Program-made: the position numbers and the translations under genes
Notes under the pieces: model-generated
Seen by the model: the letters and a program-made list of their open reading frames with translations, nothing else
The model's database searches: none
What the model was told of the DNA's origin: nothing
Source of the DNA: an uncultured bacterium
GTDB lineage: Bacteria; Verrucomicrobiota; Kiritimatiellia; CAIKKV01; CAITUY01
NCBI GenBank assembly: GCA_903908715.1
Contig: CAIVSY010000072.1
Coordinates: 1-46,208, forward strand
Length of the DNA: 46,208 bases
Direction: 5' to 3'
Shown: positions 17,717 through 26,044 of the stretch, piece by piece
Numbering within the stretch: position 1 is the stretch's first letter
Layout: each line of letters begins with the position of its first letter

Positions 17717-18433
17717 ATGGTTCCCATGAAGCCGCCATCGCCATCTCTTGCGCCCCGGTCAGCCGTCCTGGCTCACGTTCTCCCGTTCCTCGCCTGGCTG
17801 GGCATCATGATGGCGCCGACGGAAAACCTTCCCTGGCGCTATGCCGCGCAGACCGCCGTCACCGCCTGCCTGCTCCTCTGGCTTCGACCCTGGCGCTTCT
17901 ATCCGGCCTTCACGGTCCGCCATCTTCCCGCCGCCGCGGGAGCGGGCGCCCTGGTCTTCGCCGTCTGGATCGTCATGGAACTCCCCTGGATCTATGACTT
18001 CCCTTGGCTGAACGACCTGTATCTCCGTTATGGCATCCGTCCCTTCGGAGTGATTACCGGCATGGATGCAGTGCACCCGTACGCCCCCGAATCCTGCGGC
18101 TGGCCTTTGGCCCTCGTCCGCCTCGCGGGTTCCGCCTTCGTCATCGCCGCCGCGGAGGAATTCTTCTGGCGCGGCTTCCTCTACCGCTGGATGGTGAACC
18201 GGGAATTCCTCTCTGTCCCGGAGCGCCCTGTGCATATCTGGATTTTCCTGGCCACTGCCCTGCTGTTCGGCTTGGAACACGACCGATGGCTGGTGGGCAT
18301 CCTCGCTGGGCTGGGATACGGAGGACTTTACCTGCGGACCCGGAGCATCGGTTCCGCCGTGGCCGCGCACATGATCACCAATCTCCTTCTGGGCCTTTAT
18401 GTCCTGGCTACCGGCTCCTACCATTTCTGGTGA
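17717..18433 (+). CDS. CPBP (CAAX-type) intramembrane metalloprotease, PEP-CTERM-associated type
   Basis: This 238-residue membrane protein of the Abi/CPBP family has about seven hydrophobic segments. Catalytic motifs are EEFFWRGFLYRW (EExxxR), FGLEHDRW (His) and AHMITN (His/Asn). Its length and the motif context suit the CAAX-protease-related subfamily found in genomes with exosortase/PEP-CTERM systems. A PEP-CTERM protein lies at 39393, which makes that assignment reasonable, but no exosortase is in view. The start could be ATG 17717 or 17726. The last 16 bases overlap the end of the convergent DUF2851 gene. Confidence 0.8.
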   Translation: MVPMKPPSPSLAPRSAVLAHVLPFLAWLGIMMAPTENLPWRYAAQTAVTACLLLWLRPWRFYPAFTVRHLPAAAGAGALVFAVWIVMELPWIYDFPWLNDLYLRYGIRPFGVITGMDAVHPYAPESCGWPLALVRLAGSAFVIAAAEEFFWRGFLYRWMVNREFLSVPERPVHIWIFLATALLFGLEHDRWLVGILAGLGYGGLYLRTRSIGSAVAAHMITNLLLGLYVLATGSYHFW

Positions 18434-19836
18434 GCCAGCACACCCGGCATCCGGCAGGTCCGGCATCCGCCGCCGGCCTGGAGGCAGAAATCACTGAAAA
18501 TCTGGAGCAGGCCCTGCTGGCGAAGCCCCGTCCGGTAGAATGCGGGATTGTGATCGTGGCCAAACAACGCATGCGCCATGTGCCGGATCAGCCGGTTATC
18601 ATCCTCCAGCGGCAAAGCCCGCAGGAGATCGAACCCGGGGGATTCCCTCTCCTCACACGCCGCGATCCAGGGAACGATGGCGTTCGACAGCAACGCCGCC
18701 GCCCGGCCCTCGCCCACCAGCGCCAGGGGATGCGCCGACTCCGTTGCCGCCAGCGACACCCGTCGTCCCCAGAACCCGCAAGCGCCTACTCCCGTAAGAT
18801 AAGTTATAACCGGCCCGCAGAACGCTGGGTCCGTGCACCGTTCCTCCCGCAGGACATCCAGCAACGTCCGCGCCCCGCAGAAAAGCTCAGCCGCCGCCAT
18901 CATGCGTCGCAACGGATGATTCGCCGGCCGCAGATGCGAGAGTTGCCATTCGCTCTTGGGAAGAGTGAGCCCATCCCATCCGTCCTTCTGTTTCCACCAT
19001 AGGTCCCAGGCCGAGCGGATGAACCGCCTGGTTCCGGAATCCCACCGGGGCATCACGCGATCCGGCAGAAGTCCCGAGACTCCGCACAAGAGGGCATAGG
19101 CCCCGAGCACCCCGCTGCCGGCCGACTCGCGCCGCAAGGTCTCCAGGGGCAGCCGCGCCGCCAGCATACGGAACGGCAGACGGTTCTGCTTGAATCCCAA
19201 CCCGCCCATGATTTCCTCGTACAACACCTGCGCCGGACTGCGCACCGCCATCTCACAACGGAGCCGCGCCACCTTGACCCGGATCCGCTCGGCACCTGCC
19301 GCCTCCAGCAGGGCCACGCGCGCATCGGGGCCCCAGGCCGCCAATTCCCTCGAACAGGGCGGATGTTCGTCCATCTCCGCATAAGGAAATGCACTGACGT
19401 CCAACGCCTCGAACGAAAAGAAGGGATTGCGCCGCAAGCCCTCACTGAGCGGAATCTCCAGTGTACCCGGGGGGAGGTGTCCACCCTGGACTGGTCCCGG
19501 GAAATAGGTCACATGCGCCACGACGCGCTGATACCTCGGATCCTTCGAGTGCCCGTGATGCGCCCAGTCCTGCGGTCGGACGTGCAGTTCCACATCCCCG
19601 CGCACCACCCGCGCACCGGGTTCCACCCGCAAGACCGCATCCAGGAAATCCGGACCCGCCTCGAGATTCCAGCGCCCGGGTTCCTCCACACTGACCCGCT
19701 GACGGTCCGCTGTGACCAGTTCCGCCGGCCGCCAACGCGCATCCGCCCAGACACAGCGCAGATGCCGTTCGGACCAGGGGAAGGCCTCCGCAGGCCTCAC
19801 GCCCTCGCGGATCCTCCCGCAGGCTGATCCGCACAT
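18418..19836 (-). CDS. DUF2851 family protein
   Basis: This is a large cytoplasmic protein of unknown biochemical function. The family hallmarks are FPWSERHLRCVW near the start, GRWNLEAGPDFLDAVLRV, RGDVELHVRPQDWAHHGH and VVAHVTYF. The C-terminus has several Cys (QAGGGCRTCRMP). An endonuclease-like fold has been proposed by others for the N-terminal half; I cannot test that here. The frame is open to 20028. I chose ATG 19836 because homologous sequence begins about 20 residues later and the upstream extension is low-complexity, but no ribosome site is clear, so the start is uncertain. Confidence 0.75.
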   Translation of the reverse strand: MCGSACGRIREGVRPAEAFPWSERHLRCVWADARWRPAELVTADRQRVSVEEPGRWNLEAGPDFLDAVLRVEPGARVVRGDVELHVRPQDWAHHGHSKDPRYQRVVAHVTYFPGPVQGGHLPPGTLEIPLSEGLRRNPFFSFEALDVSAFPYAEMDEHPPCSRELAAWGPDARVALLEAAGAERIRVKVARLRCEMAVRSPAQVLYEEIMGGLGFKQNRLPFRMLAARLPLETLRRESAGSGVLGAYALLCGVSGLLPDRVMPRWDSGTRRFIRSAWDLWWKQKDGWDGLTLPKSEWQLSHLRPANHPLRRMMAAAELFCGARTLLDVLREERCTDPAFCGPVITYLTGVGACGFWGRRVSLAATESAHPLALVGEGRAAALLSNAIVPWIAACEERESPGFDLLRALPLEDDNRLIRHMAHALFGHDHNPAFYRTGLRQQGLLQIFSDFCLQAGGGCRTCRMPGVLAHQKW

Positions 19837-20063
19837 CGCGGGGTACAGAAACGGCGGATGATCGCCCGGGAAGACCGCCCGGCCCTCCGTGCGCCCAGCA
19901 CGATCCGCCGCCTGTCGTAAAGGTTGACCTGGACTCCTGCTATTCAACACGCGCCGCTCCAAGGCATGGGGCGCGGCAACGGAGTCCTCTCTCCCGGACC
20001 CGCACCGGCCCTCCATGCAGGCCGGCACCGTACTAGACCTTTCACCGTTTGTCTACATTCAAG

Positions 20064-21755
20064 TTAATACCGGAAGCTACTCCGACCTATATACTCCCTC
20101 AGCATCGACGTGTTCGGCACCTCCCGGTCGGACATACCGATGAAATTCTGCAGGAAGGCCGTCAACCGCCGGGCTTCCGCGTACTCGCGCTCAAAGGGCG
20201 TCACCTCCATCAGCAGCGGCTCGGCAAAGGGCTTCAGCACCGCGATCTCGTAATCCAGCGCCGAATTGAAGGTGGCATCCGCCTGGTCCTGGAACGGAAA
20301 GATCCACCGCTCCTCGCCGCGCCGGACCGACGGCCACATCTTCATGGTCTTCGAGGCCGAATGGCCGCGGTACTTGTGATCGCGGACCAGACGGCGCAAC
20401 AGGCGGTTGTCGGTTGTGGCAATCCGGTTGTTGGCATCCACGCTGAGCTGGGTCAGGGCGCTGACATACACCCGGAACCGCGCATCCGCCGGAACCATCG
20501 GCGCCAGGTCCGGATTCAAACCGTGGATCCCCTCGATGATCAGGACGCTGTCCCGACCCAGCTTGATTTTCCGCCCGCGAAACACTCTCTGCTTGCTCTC
20601 GAAATCAAAGGTCGGAAGTTCCACTTCCTCCCCGTCAATGATCTTCCGCATATGCTCCTCGAAGAACCGGCGGTCAATGGCGTCAATATGCTCGAAATCC
20701 GGCTTGCCCTGCTCATCCACCGGTGTGCCGTCGCGCCCGAAGAAGTAGTCATCCAGCGAGATCATGGAGACGTGCAGTCCGTTGACGCGCAACTGCACCT
20801 GGAGTCGCTTGGAAAAGGTGGTCTTACCGGCCGAGGAGGGTCCCGCCACCAGGATAATCCGGGCCCGGTCGCGGCGGCGGTGGATCTCGTCGGCGATCGC
20901 CGCCACATTCTTCTCGTGCAAGGCTTCGGCCACCTTGACGAAATCGCCGATATTGCCGTCGACAATGATCTCGTTAAGCTTTCCGACGGTACTCACCCCC
21001 ATGGTCCGCCCCCATTCCTTGTGCCGCTGGAAGATGCGGAATAACGTGGGCATATCCTTGAATGGCGCCACATCCTTCTCCCCGGGCGCGGGCAACTGCA
21101 GGACGAATCCCGGCGCATAATGGATCAGGTCAAAAGCCTCGAGTACCCCCGTCCGGGGGACCAGCGGGCCCTGCGCCAGATCGTAGAACCCCTCGCATTC
21201 ATGGATAACCACCCGGGGCGGATTGCGGAACCGCAGCAGGTTGAGCTTGTCGGTTTGCCCCGCCTCGGTCAGGCGGCGCGTGACCTCGGCAAAGGAAATC
21301 TTCCTCCGCTCGATGGGCAGGTCCGCATCCACCAGTTGCCGCATCCGGGTGCGGATCGCCAGAACCTGGTCCGCCGTAATGCCGCCATTGCCGTTCCCGG
21401 GATGACTCTCGAAGGAACAGTACAATCCGTTCCCGACCGCATAGTCCACCGAGAAGACCGCGTCGGGATGCAGTTCCCGCACCACCTTCGCCAGCAGGAA
21501 CGCCATCGAGCGCTGGAACACGGGGCGCCCCTCGGCATCCGCCACCGTCAAGAGCCGCACCTCGCTGTCATGCTCCACCGGATAACCCAGAGAGGCAATG
21601 TCATTATTGACCAGGGCGGCAACATAAGGCCAGCCGTCGGCATTGCTTTCCGAACGCATCATGTCCCGGATCATTGTGCGCGGCGCACACTCGGCGACCC
21701 GCCCGTCTTCAAAGGTTATGCGTATGGTTTGATTCAGAGCATTCATGGGGGTCAT
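20064..21755 (-). CDS. Nucleoside kinase (TGS/ThrRS-like domains + uridine kinase)
   Basis: This 563-residue fusion has three parts. Residues 1-70 form a TGS-like ubiquitin-fold domain. About 80-200 match the second additional domain of threonyl-tRNA synthetase (RSMAFLLAKVVRELHPDAVF, then NGLYCSFE). About 295-560 form a uridine kinase/phosphoribulokinase domain with P-loop GPSSAGKTT (305-313), DDYFFGRDGTPVDEQGKPDFEH and IIEGIHGLN. The family is widespread in anaerobic bacteria and annotated as nucleoside kinase. The purpose of the ThrRS-like part is unknown. ATG 21755 follows AAAAGG; ATG 21746 is an alternative. It is divergent from the tRNA at 21905. Confidence 0.87.
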   Translation of the reverse strand: MTPMNALNQTIRITFEDGRVAECAPRTMIRDMMRSESNADGWPYVAALVNNDIASLGYPVEHDSEVRLLTVADAEGRPVFQRSMAFLLAKVVRELHPDAVFSVDYAVGNGLYCSFESHPGNGNGGITADQVLAIRTRMRQLVDADLPIERRKISFAEVTRRLTEAGQTDKLNLLRFRNPPRVVIHECEGFYDLAQGPLVPRTGVLEAFDLIHYAPGFVLQLPAPGEKDVAPFKDMPTLFRIFQRHKEWGRTMGVSTVGKLNEIIVDGNIGDFVKVAEALHEKNVAAIADEIHRRRDRARIILVAGPSSAGKTTFSKRLQVQLRVNGLHVSMISLDDYFFGRDGTPVDEQGKPDFEHIDAIDRRFFEEHMRKIIDGEEVELPTFDFESKQRVFRGRKIKLGRDSVLIIEGIHGLNPDLAPMVPADARFRVYVSALTQLSVDANNRIATTDNRLLRRLVRDHKYRGHSASKTMKMWPSVRRGEERWIFPFQDQADATFNSALDYEIAVLKPFAEPLLMEVTPFEREYAEARRLTAFLQNFIGMSDREVPNTSMLREYIGRSSFRY

Positions 21756-21859
21756 AGTACCTTTTCCCCCACACCATGACACGCGATTTCCATCCGGCGA
21801 CGCCCGGAAAAGAAACGGTCCCGCCAACCATTGGGCTGCAACCGGAACACACCGCCGTA

Positions 21860-21888
21860 TTGACAGCGCCTCTCTTTTGGAATAGTCT
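21860..21888 (+). promoter_or_regulatory. Promoter of tRNA-Met
   Basis: A perfect TTGACA at 21860-21865, a 17-base spacer and TAGTCT at 21883-21888 place the start of transcription about 10 bases before the tRNA. Confidence 0.65.
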
Positions 21889-21904
21889 TCGTCCCGTTTT
21901 TCGC

Positions 21905-21979
<75 letters not shown>

Positions 21980-22049
21980 TTTTTCTCACGATGGTCCCTG
22001 TTACATCCGCCAGACAACGATTCCGGACCGCGGGCAAGAAGGAGTGATC

Positions 22050-23645
22050 ATGGATACACAACCGCTTTTCCTCGGCCTGGATCTTAGTACCCAGAGCCTC
22101 AAGGCTATTGCCATCACGTCCGGTTTCCAGACAGCCGCGGAATTCAGCGTGAATTTCGATTCCGACTTGCCCGCATTCAGGACACACGGCGGCGTCCACC
22201 GCTCCGCCGATGGCCTCACAGTCACTTCGCCTCCTGTGATGTGGCTCGCCGCCATGGACCTGTTGCTCGACAGGATGAAGCAAGCGGGATTCCCGTTCCA
22301 CCGGGTGGTCGCCCTGTCCGGCTCCGGCCAGCAGCATGGCAGTGTTTTCCTTAAACCCGGCCGGCAGGAACGCCTCGCACGTCTGGATGCCACCCGGCCG
22401 CTGGCGGATCAATTGAAGGATATTTTCTCGGTTTCCCACTCACCCGTTTGGATGGACTCCAGCACCACCGCTCAATGCCGCGCGCTGGAGCAGGCGCTCG
22501 GGGGGCCCCAGGCCGTCGCCGACCTCACCGGCTCCCGTGCTTTCGAGCGCTTCACCGCCAACCAGATCGCCAAGATCCACCAGACCCGACCGGCCGACTA
22601 CAACAACAGCGAACGGATCACCCTCGTCAGCGCCTTCGCCGCTTCCCTTTTTATCGGCGATTACGCCCCGATTGATGTCAGCGACGGGTCCGGAATGAAC
22701 CTCATGGATCTCCGGAACCGGTGCTGGGCCACGCCGGCGCTCCAAGCCACGGCGCCGGGCTTGGGGGACAAACTCAGTCCGCTGTGCGCCTCTCATGCCG
22801 TCGTCGGAACCATCCACCGCTATTTCAGCACCCGCTACGGTTTTCCTGCCGATTGCCTTGTTATCGCCTTCTCGGGCGACAACCCCTGCAGTTTCGCGGG
22901 CCTGCGCCTGCAGAATCCGGGCGATGTGGCCATCAGCCTCGGCACCAGCGACACACTTTTCGGCGCCCTTACCCAGCCCGCCCCTTCTGCCACCGAAGGC
23001 CATGTCTTCGCCAGTCCGATCGACCCGAACGGCTACATGGCGATGATTGTGTACAAGAACGGCTCGCTCACCCGCGAGGATGTGCGGGATCGTTGCGCCA
23101 GGGGCTCCTGGCAGGAGTTCAATGCCGCGCTGGAACGCACGGTTCCGGGCAATGGCGGCCATATCGGGTTCTTCTTCAAGGACCCCGAGATCACGCCTCC
23201 CGTGCTGACCCCGGGCATCCACCGCTTCGGTCCGGATGCGAAGCGTATGACGGCGTTCCCCGCCGATCACGAGGTCCGCGCCGTCGTGGAGGGCCAGATG
23301 CTTTCGATGCGGCTGCACAGCTCCCATGTCGGGATCCGCCCGTGCAGTGTACTGGCGACTGGCGGAGCATCGGTGAACCAGGGCATCCTGAAGATCATGG
23401 CCGACGTTTTCGGATGTGCCGTCCACACCGCCAACCAGCCGAATTCAGCCGCCTTCGGGGCGGCCTACCGGGCCCTGCACGGCTGGACCTGCTCCACAAG
23501 GAAAAGGTTCATCCCCTTCGCTGAAGTCATGCGGGATGCGCCCCCCTTCGCGGCGGCGATCACCCCCGACCCGGAGAACCATGCGCTTTATTCGCGGATG
23601 CTCCCGCTCTACGAGGAGCGCGAGAAGTCCGTCCTGGATTCCTGA
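22050..23645 (+). CDS. FGGY carbohydrate kinase, xylulokinase-like
   Basis: It is an ATP-dependent sugar kinase with two actin-like halves. Visible motifs are FLGLDLSTQSLKA (phosphate 1), SGSGQQHG, the catalytic-region WMDSSTT, FSGDNPCSFAGL with the likely catalytic Asp, SLGTSDTLFG (phosphate 2) and TGGASVNQGILKIMADVF (adenosine loop). The closest pattern is the XylB type shared with eukaryotic xylulose kinase, so D-xylulose is the most likely substrate. No xylose isomerase is nearby. ATG 22050 is chosen because AAGAAGGAG lies six bases upstream; a GTG at 22044 overlaps that site. It is probably co-transcribed with the mutarotase-like gene. Confidence 0.85.
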   Translation: MDTQPLFLGLDLSTQSLKAIAITSGFQTAAEFSVNFDSDLPAFRTHGGVHRSADGLTVTSPPVMWLAAMDLLLDRMKQAGFPFHRVVALSGSGQQHGSVFLKPGRQERLARLDATRPLADQLKDIFSVSHSPVWMDSSTTAQCRALEQALGGPQAVADLTGSRAFERFTANQIAKIHQTRPADYNNSERITLVSAFAASLFIGDYAPIDVSDGSGMNLMDLRNRCWATPALQATAPGLGDKLSPLCASHAVVGTIHRYFSTRYGFPADCLVIAFSGDNPCSFAGLRLQNPGDVAISLGTSDTLFGALTQPAPSATEGHVFASPIDPNGYMAMIVYKNGSLTREDVRDRCARGSWQEFNAALERTVPGNGGHIGFFFKDPEITPPVLTPGIHRFGPDAKRMTAFPADHEVRAVVEGQMLSMRLHSSHVGIRPCSVLATGGASVNQGILKIMADVFGCAVHTANQPNSAAFGAAYRALHGWTCSTRKRFIPFAEVMRDAPPFAAAITPDPENHALYSRMLPLYEEREKSVLDS

Positions 23646-23680
23646 AGGCTGCAATTGCAAAAACAAAAGGAGACAAGAAC

Positions 23681-24583
23681 ATGCTGAAGACCGAAACCGT
23701 GCGATTCAAGGGTTGGGAGAACAACATCCGGTTGTCCAACGGAAGTGTCGACCTCATCATCACTGCGGACGTCGGCCCGCGCATCCTGCGCTGCGGCTTC
23801 ACCGGCGAGCGTAACCTGATGGCGGAATTCAAGGAACAGCTGGGCGGCACCGGTGAGAAGGAATGGATGATCCGCGGCGGGCACCGGCTGTGGTTCGCAC
23901 CCGAAGTCAAACCGGACACCTACGAACTTGATAACATACCCGTCAAGGTCAGCCGGATTGACGGCGGCATCCGCACCCTCCAGGAGCCCGGCCCCGTCAC
24001 CGGCATCCAGAAGCGCATGGACATCGTCATGGCGGACCGGAAGAACGAGATCACCATCACCCACGTATTGACCAACCGCGGCCGCAAGCCACGCACCCTC
24101 GCTCCCTGGGCCCTGACCGTCATGGCGCCCGGCGCGAACTGCATCATTCCCCTGCCCCCGAAGATACCGCATACGGGCCGCCTGACGCATAACCAGGAGT
24201 GGAGCCTGTGGGGCTACACGGACTTTGCCGATGGCCGGTGGACGCTCGGTTCCCGTTTCGTGTTCTTCCGTCAGGACCGGCGGCGCGGTCCGGCCAAGCT
24301 GGGCGTCGCACACCGGGAAGGATGGGTCGCCTGCCAGATTGATGAGTTCGCGCTCGTCAAGCGTTTCGACTGGATCGAGGGCGCAACCTATCCCGATGGC
24401 GGCGTGAACTTCGAAACCTTCTCGAACGAACGCATGCTGGAGGTCGAAACCCTGGCCCCCATGGCCACGCTCAAGCCGGGCCAGTCGGTCAAGCATACCG
24501 AGATCTGGCAACTGATCCGCGGCCTGAAGCCCATCCGCACGGAAAAGGATGCGGACGCCCTGGCCCGCCGCATCCGCCGTTAA
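23681..24583 (+). CDS. Galactose-mutarotase-like (DUF4380-type) protein
   Basis: This 300-residue soluble beta-rich protein begins WENNIRLSNGSVDLIITADVGPRI and has GGHRLWFAPE, a pattern of the mutarotase-like superfamily, in which a beta-sandwich binds sugars. It best resembles DUF4380-type proteins. I see no convincing catalytic His/Glu pair as in aldose 1-epimerase, so binding or an unknown reaction is equally possible. AAAGGAG precedes the ATG by eight bases. It follows the FGGY kinase by 35 bases and is closed by a strong terminator, so the pair forms a small sugar-handling operon. Confidence 0.7.
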   Translation: MLKTETVRFKGWENNIRLSNGSVDLIITADVGPRILRCGFTGERNLMAEFKEQLGGTGEKEWMIRGGHRLWFAPEVKPDTYELDNIPVKVSRIDGGIRTLQEPGPVTGIQKRMDIVMADRKNEITITHVLTNRGRKPRTLAPWALTVMAPGANCIIPLPPKIPHTGRLTHNQEWSLWGYTDFADGRWTLGSRFVFFRQDRRRGPAKLGVAHREGWVACQIDEFALVKRFDWIEGATYPDGGVNFETFSNERMLEVETLAPMATLKPGQSVKHTEIWQLIRGLKPIRTEKDADALARRIRR

Positions 24584-24597
24584 CCGGCGCGCCATGA

Positions 24598-24629
24598 AAA
24601 AGGGGTGGCTCACATGAGCCACCCCTTTT
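24598..24629. terminator. Bidirectional rho-independent terminator
   Basis: A near-perfect 14-15 bp stem (AAAAGGGGTGGCTC / GAGCCACCCCTTTT) with a tiny loop has A and T runs on its two sides. It therefore serves both the plus-strand kinase operon ending at 24583 and the minus-strand dapL ending at 24653. Confidence 0.88.
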
Positions 24630-24652
24630 CTCATGCCCGTATACAGGTGAAG

Positions 24653-25876
24653 CTAGAACTTCAGGTTCGCCTTAAGCAACCGCTCTTCAAGTTCCGCGAT
24701 CACCCGGTCATCATCCTGCTTGCCTGCGCTCTCGAAAGTGGCAGAGAAACGCAGGAATGCACCCACGTCATCCCACGGAACCGTGGAGATCGAGCATTCC
24801 CGGATCAGGTATTGCGAGGCATCCTCCGCCGTGGCAAAGGTCGTCATCCCCGCCCCCTTGGGCACTGGCACGTACAGGTAGAAGGTCCCGCCCGGCATCC
24901 GGGCCTTGAATCCGACCCGCTTGAGAACCCGGACCATCTTGCGCAGGCGGCGTTCATAATGGCGCTTGATCTTGTCCGACAAGGCCCGGTCGGCAATCCC
25001 CGCGCAAGCCGCCAGTTGAATGGCCTTGAACTGGCCCGAATCAATGTTGTCCTTCACCTCGGCATACGCCTGCACAATGCGTGGCGCGCCCGCCACGAAC
25101 CCGAGCCGCCAGCCGGTCATGTTGTAACTCTTGCTCATCGAATGCAGCTCGATCGCCACATCCTTTCCGCCCGGCCGGCTGAGGATCGACAGCGGCTCGC
25201 GCCCGTAGACGAGCGTGGCATACGCCGCATCCTGGACAATCAGGATATTGTTGGCCCGGGCGAAGGCAATAAGCTCATCAAACAGCTCCTCTGACGGCGC
25301 GGCGCCCGTCGGATTGTTGGGATAGTTGACATAAAACAGCTTGGCCCTGCGCACCATGGCCGGATCAATCTTGTCGAGCGCCGGATAAAAACCATTCTCA
25401 CGGCGCAGGGGGACCTTGACCACTTCACCACCCAGGTAGCGGGTGTGCGTCGCCAGGACCGGATAGCCGGGAACTGTCACCAGAGCCACATCGCCGGGGT
25501 TGATGAAACACAACGGTAACATGGCCAGCGCCGGCTTGGACCCGATGCTGTGGGTGATCTCCGTCTCCGGATCGAGCTCCGTGACGCCAAAGAACTTGGC
25601 CATGTATTCGGCCGCCGCCACCTTGAATTCGCGGATGCCGTTGTCCGCATAACCGCGATTGACGGGATCATCCACCGCCTTCTTCAGCGCCTTGCGGATG
25701 GGTGCGGGCGCCATCTGGTCGGGCTCCCCCACCCCGAAATCCAGCAGTTCCACGTTCGGCCGGGCCGCCCGGGCCGCCGCCTTGGCCCTCTTGATCTTCT
25801 CGAACTTGTAGATCTCATTCCGCGTGCCAAACGTGGCGCCGCCAATCCGCTCCGCGAACAACCTCTGGAAGTCCAT
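24653..25876 (-). CDS. dapL: LL-diaminopimelate aminotransferase
   Basis: It converts tetrahydrodipicolinate directly to LL-diaminopimelate in lysine and peptidoglycan synthesis, using glutamate and PLP. The 407 residues are a class I/II aminotransferase with FGVGEPDQM near residue 50, GYADNGIREFK, YPNNPTGA, PLP-binding Lys249 in SMSKSYNMTGWRLGF, and a C-terminal FLRFSATFES. This fits the DapL2 branch known from PVC bacteria. AAAGGAG lies seven bases before the ATG. It is divergent from the HisKA-like gene. Confidence 0.9.
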   Translation of the reverse strand: MDFQRLFAERIGGATFGTRNEIYKFEKIKRAKAAARAARPNVELLDFGVGEPDQMAPAPIRKALKKAVDDPVNRGYADNGIREFKVAAAEYMAKFFGVTELDPETEITHSIGSKPALAMLPLCFINPGDVALVTVPGYPVLATHTRYLGGEVVKVPLRRENGFYPALDKIDPAMVRRAKLFYVNYPNNPTGAAPSEELFDELIAFARANNILIVQDAAYATLVYGREPLSILSRPGGKDVAIELHSMSKSYNMTGWRLGFVAGAPRIVQAYAEVKDNIDSGQFKAIQLAACAGIADRALSDKIKRHYERRLRKMVRVLKRVGFKARMPGGTFYLYVPVPKGAGMTTFATAEDASQYLIRECSISTVPWDDVGAFLRFSATFESAGKQDDDRVIAELEERLLKANLKF

Positions 25877-25912
25877 GCCAATCTCCTTTTGTGTGGACCG
25901 AAACGCAGCTAA

Positions 25913-25941
25913 GATTTACAGGGAACCGTCCGGCCATTCAA
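25913..25941 (-). promoter_or_regulatory. Sigma70-like promoter of dapL
   Basis: On the minus strand TTGAAT (25941-25936), a 17-base spacer and TAAATC (25918-25913) lie about 35 bases before the dapL start codon. Confidence 0.5.
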
Positions 25942-25983
25942 TGATTAAGTCTTTCACCCGGGAATTTCCTGTCCCACCCGTTG

Positions 25984-26012
25984 TTGACTCGACCCCGAAA
26001 CACGGCTACTCT
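25984..26012 (+). promoter_or_regulatory. Sigma70-like promoter of the 26045 gene
   Basis: TTGACT (25984-25989), a 17-base spacer and TACTCT (26007-26012) sit about 33 bases before the ATG, with AGGAGA as ribosome site between. Confidence 0.6.
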
Positions 26013-26044
26013 CAAAAAGGTGGCAAGAACAGGAGACGAAACGT

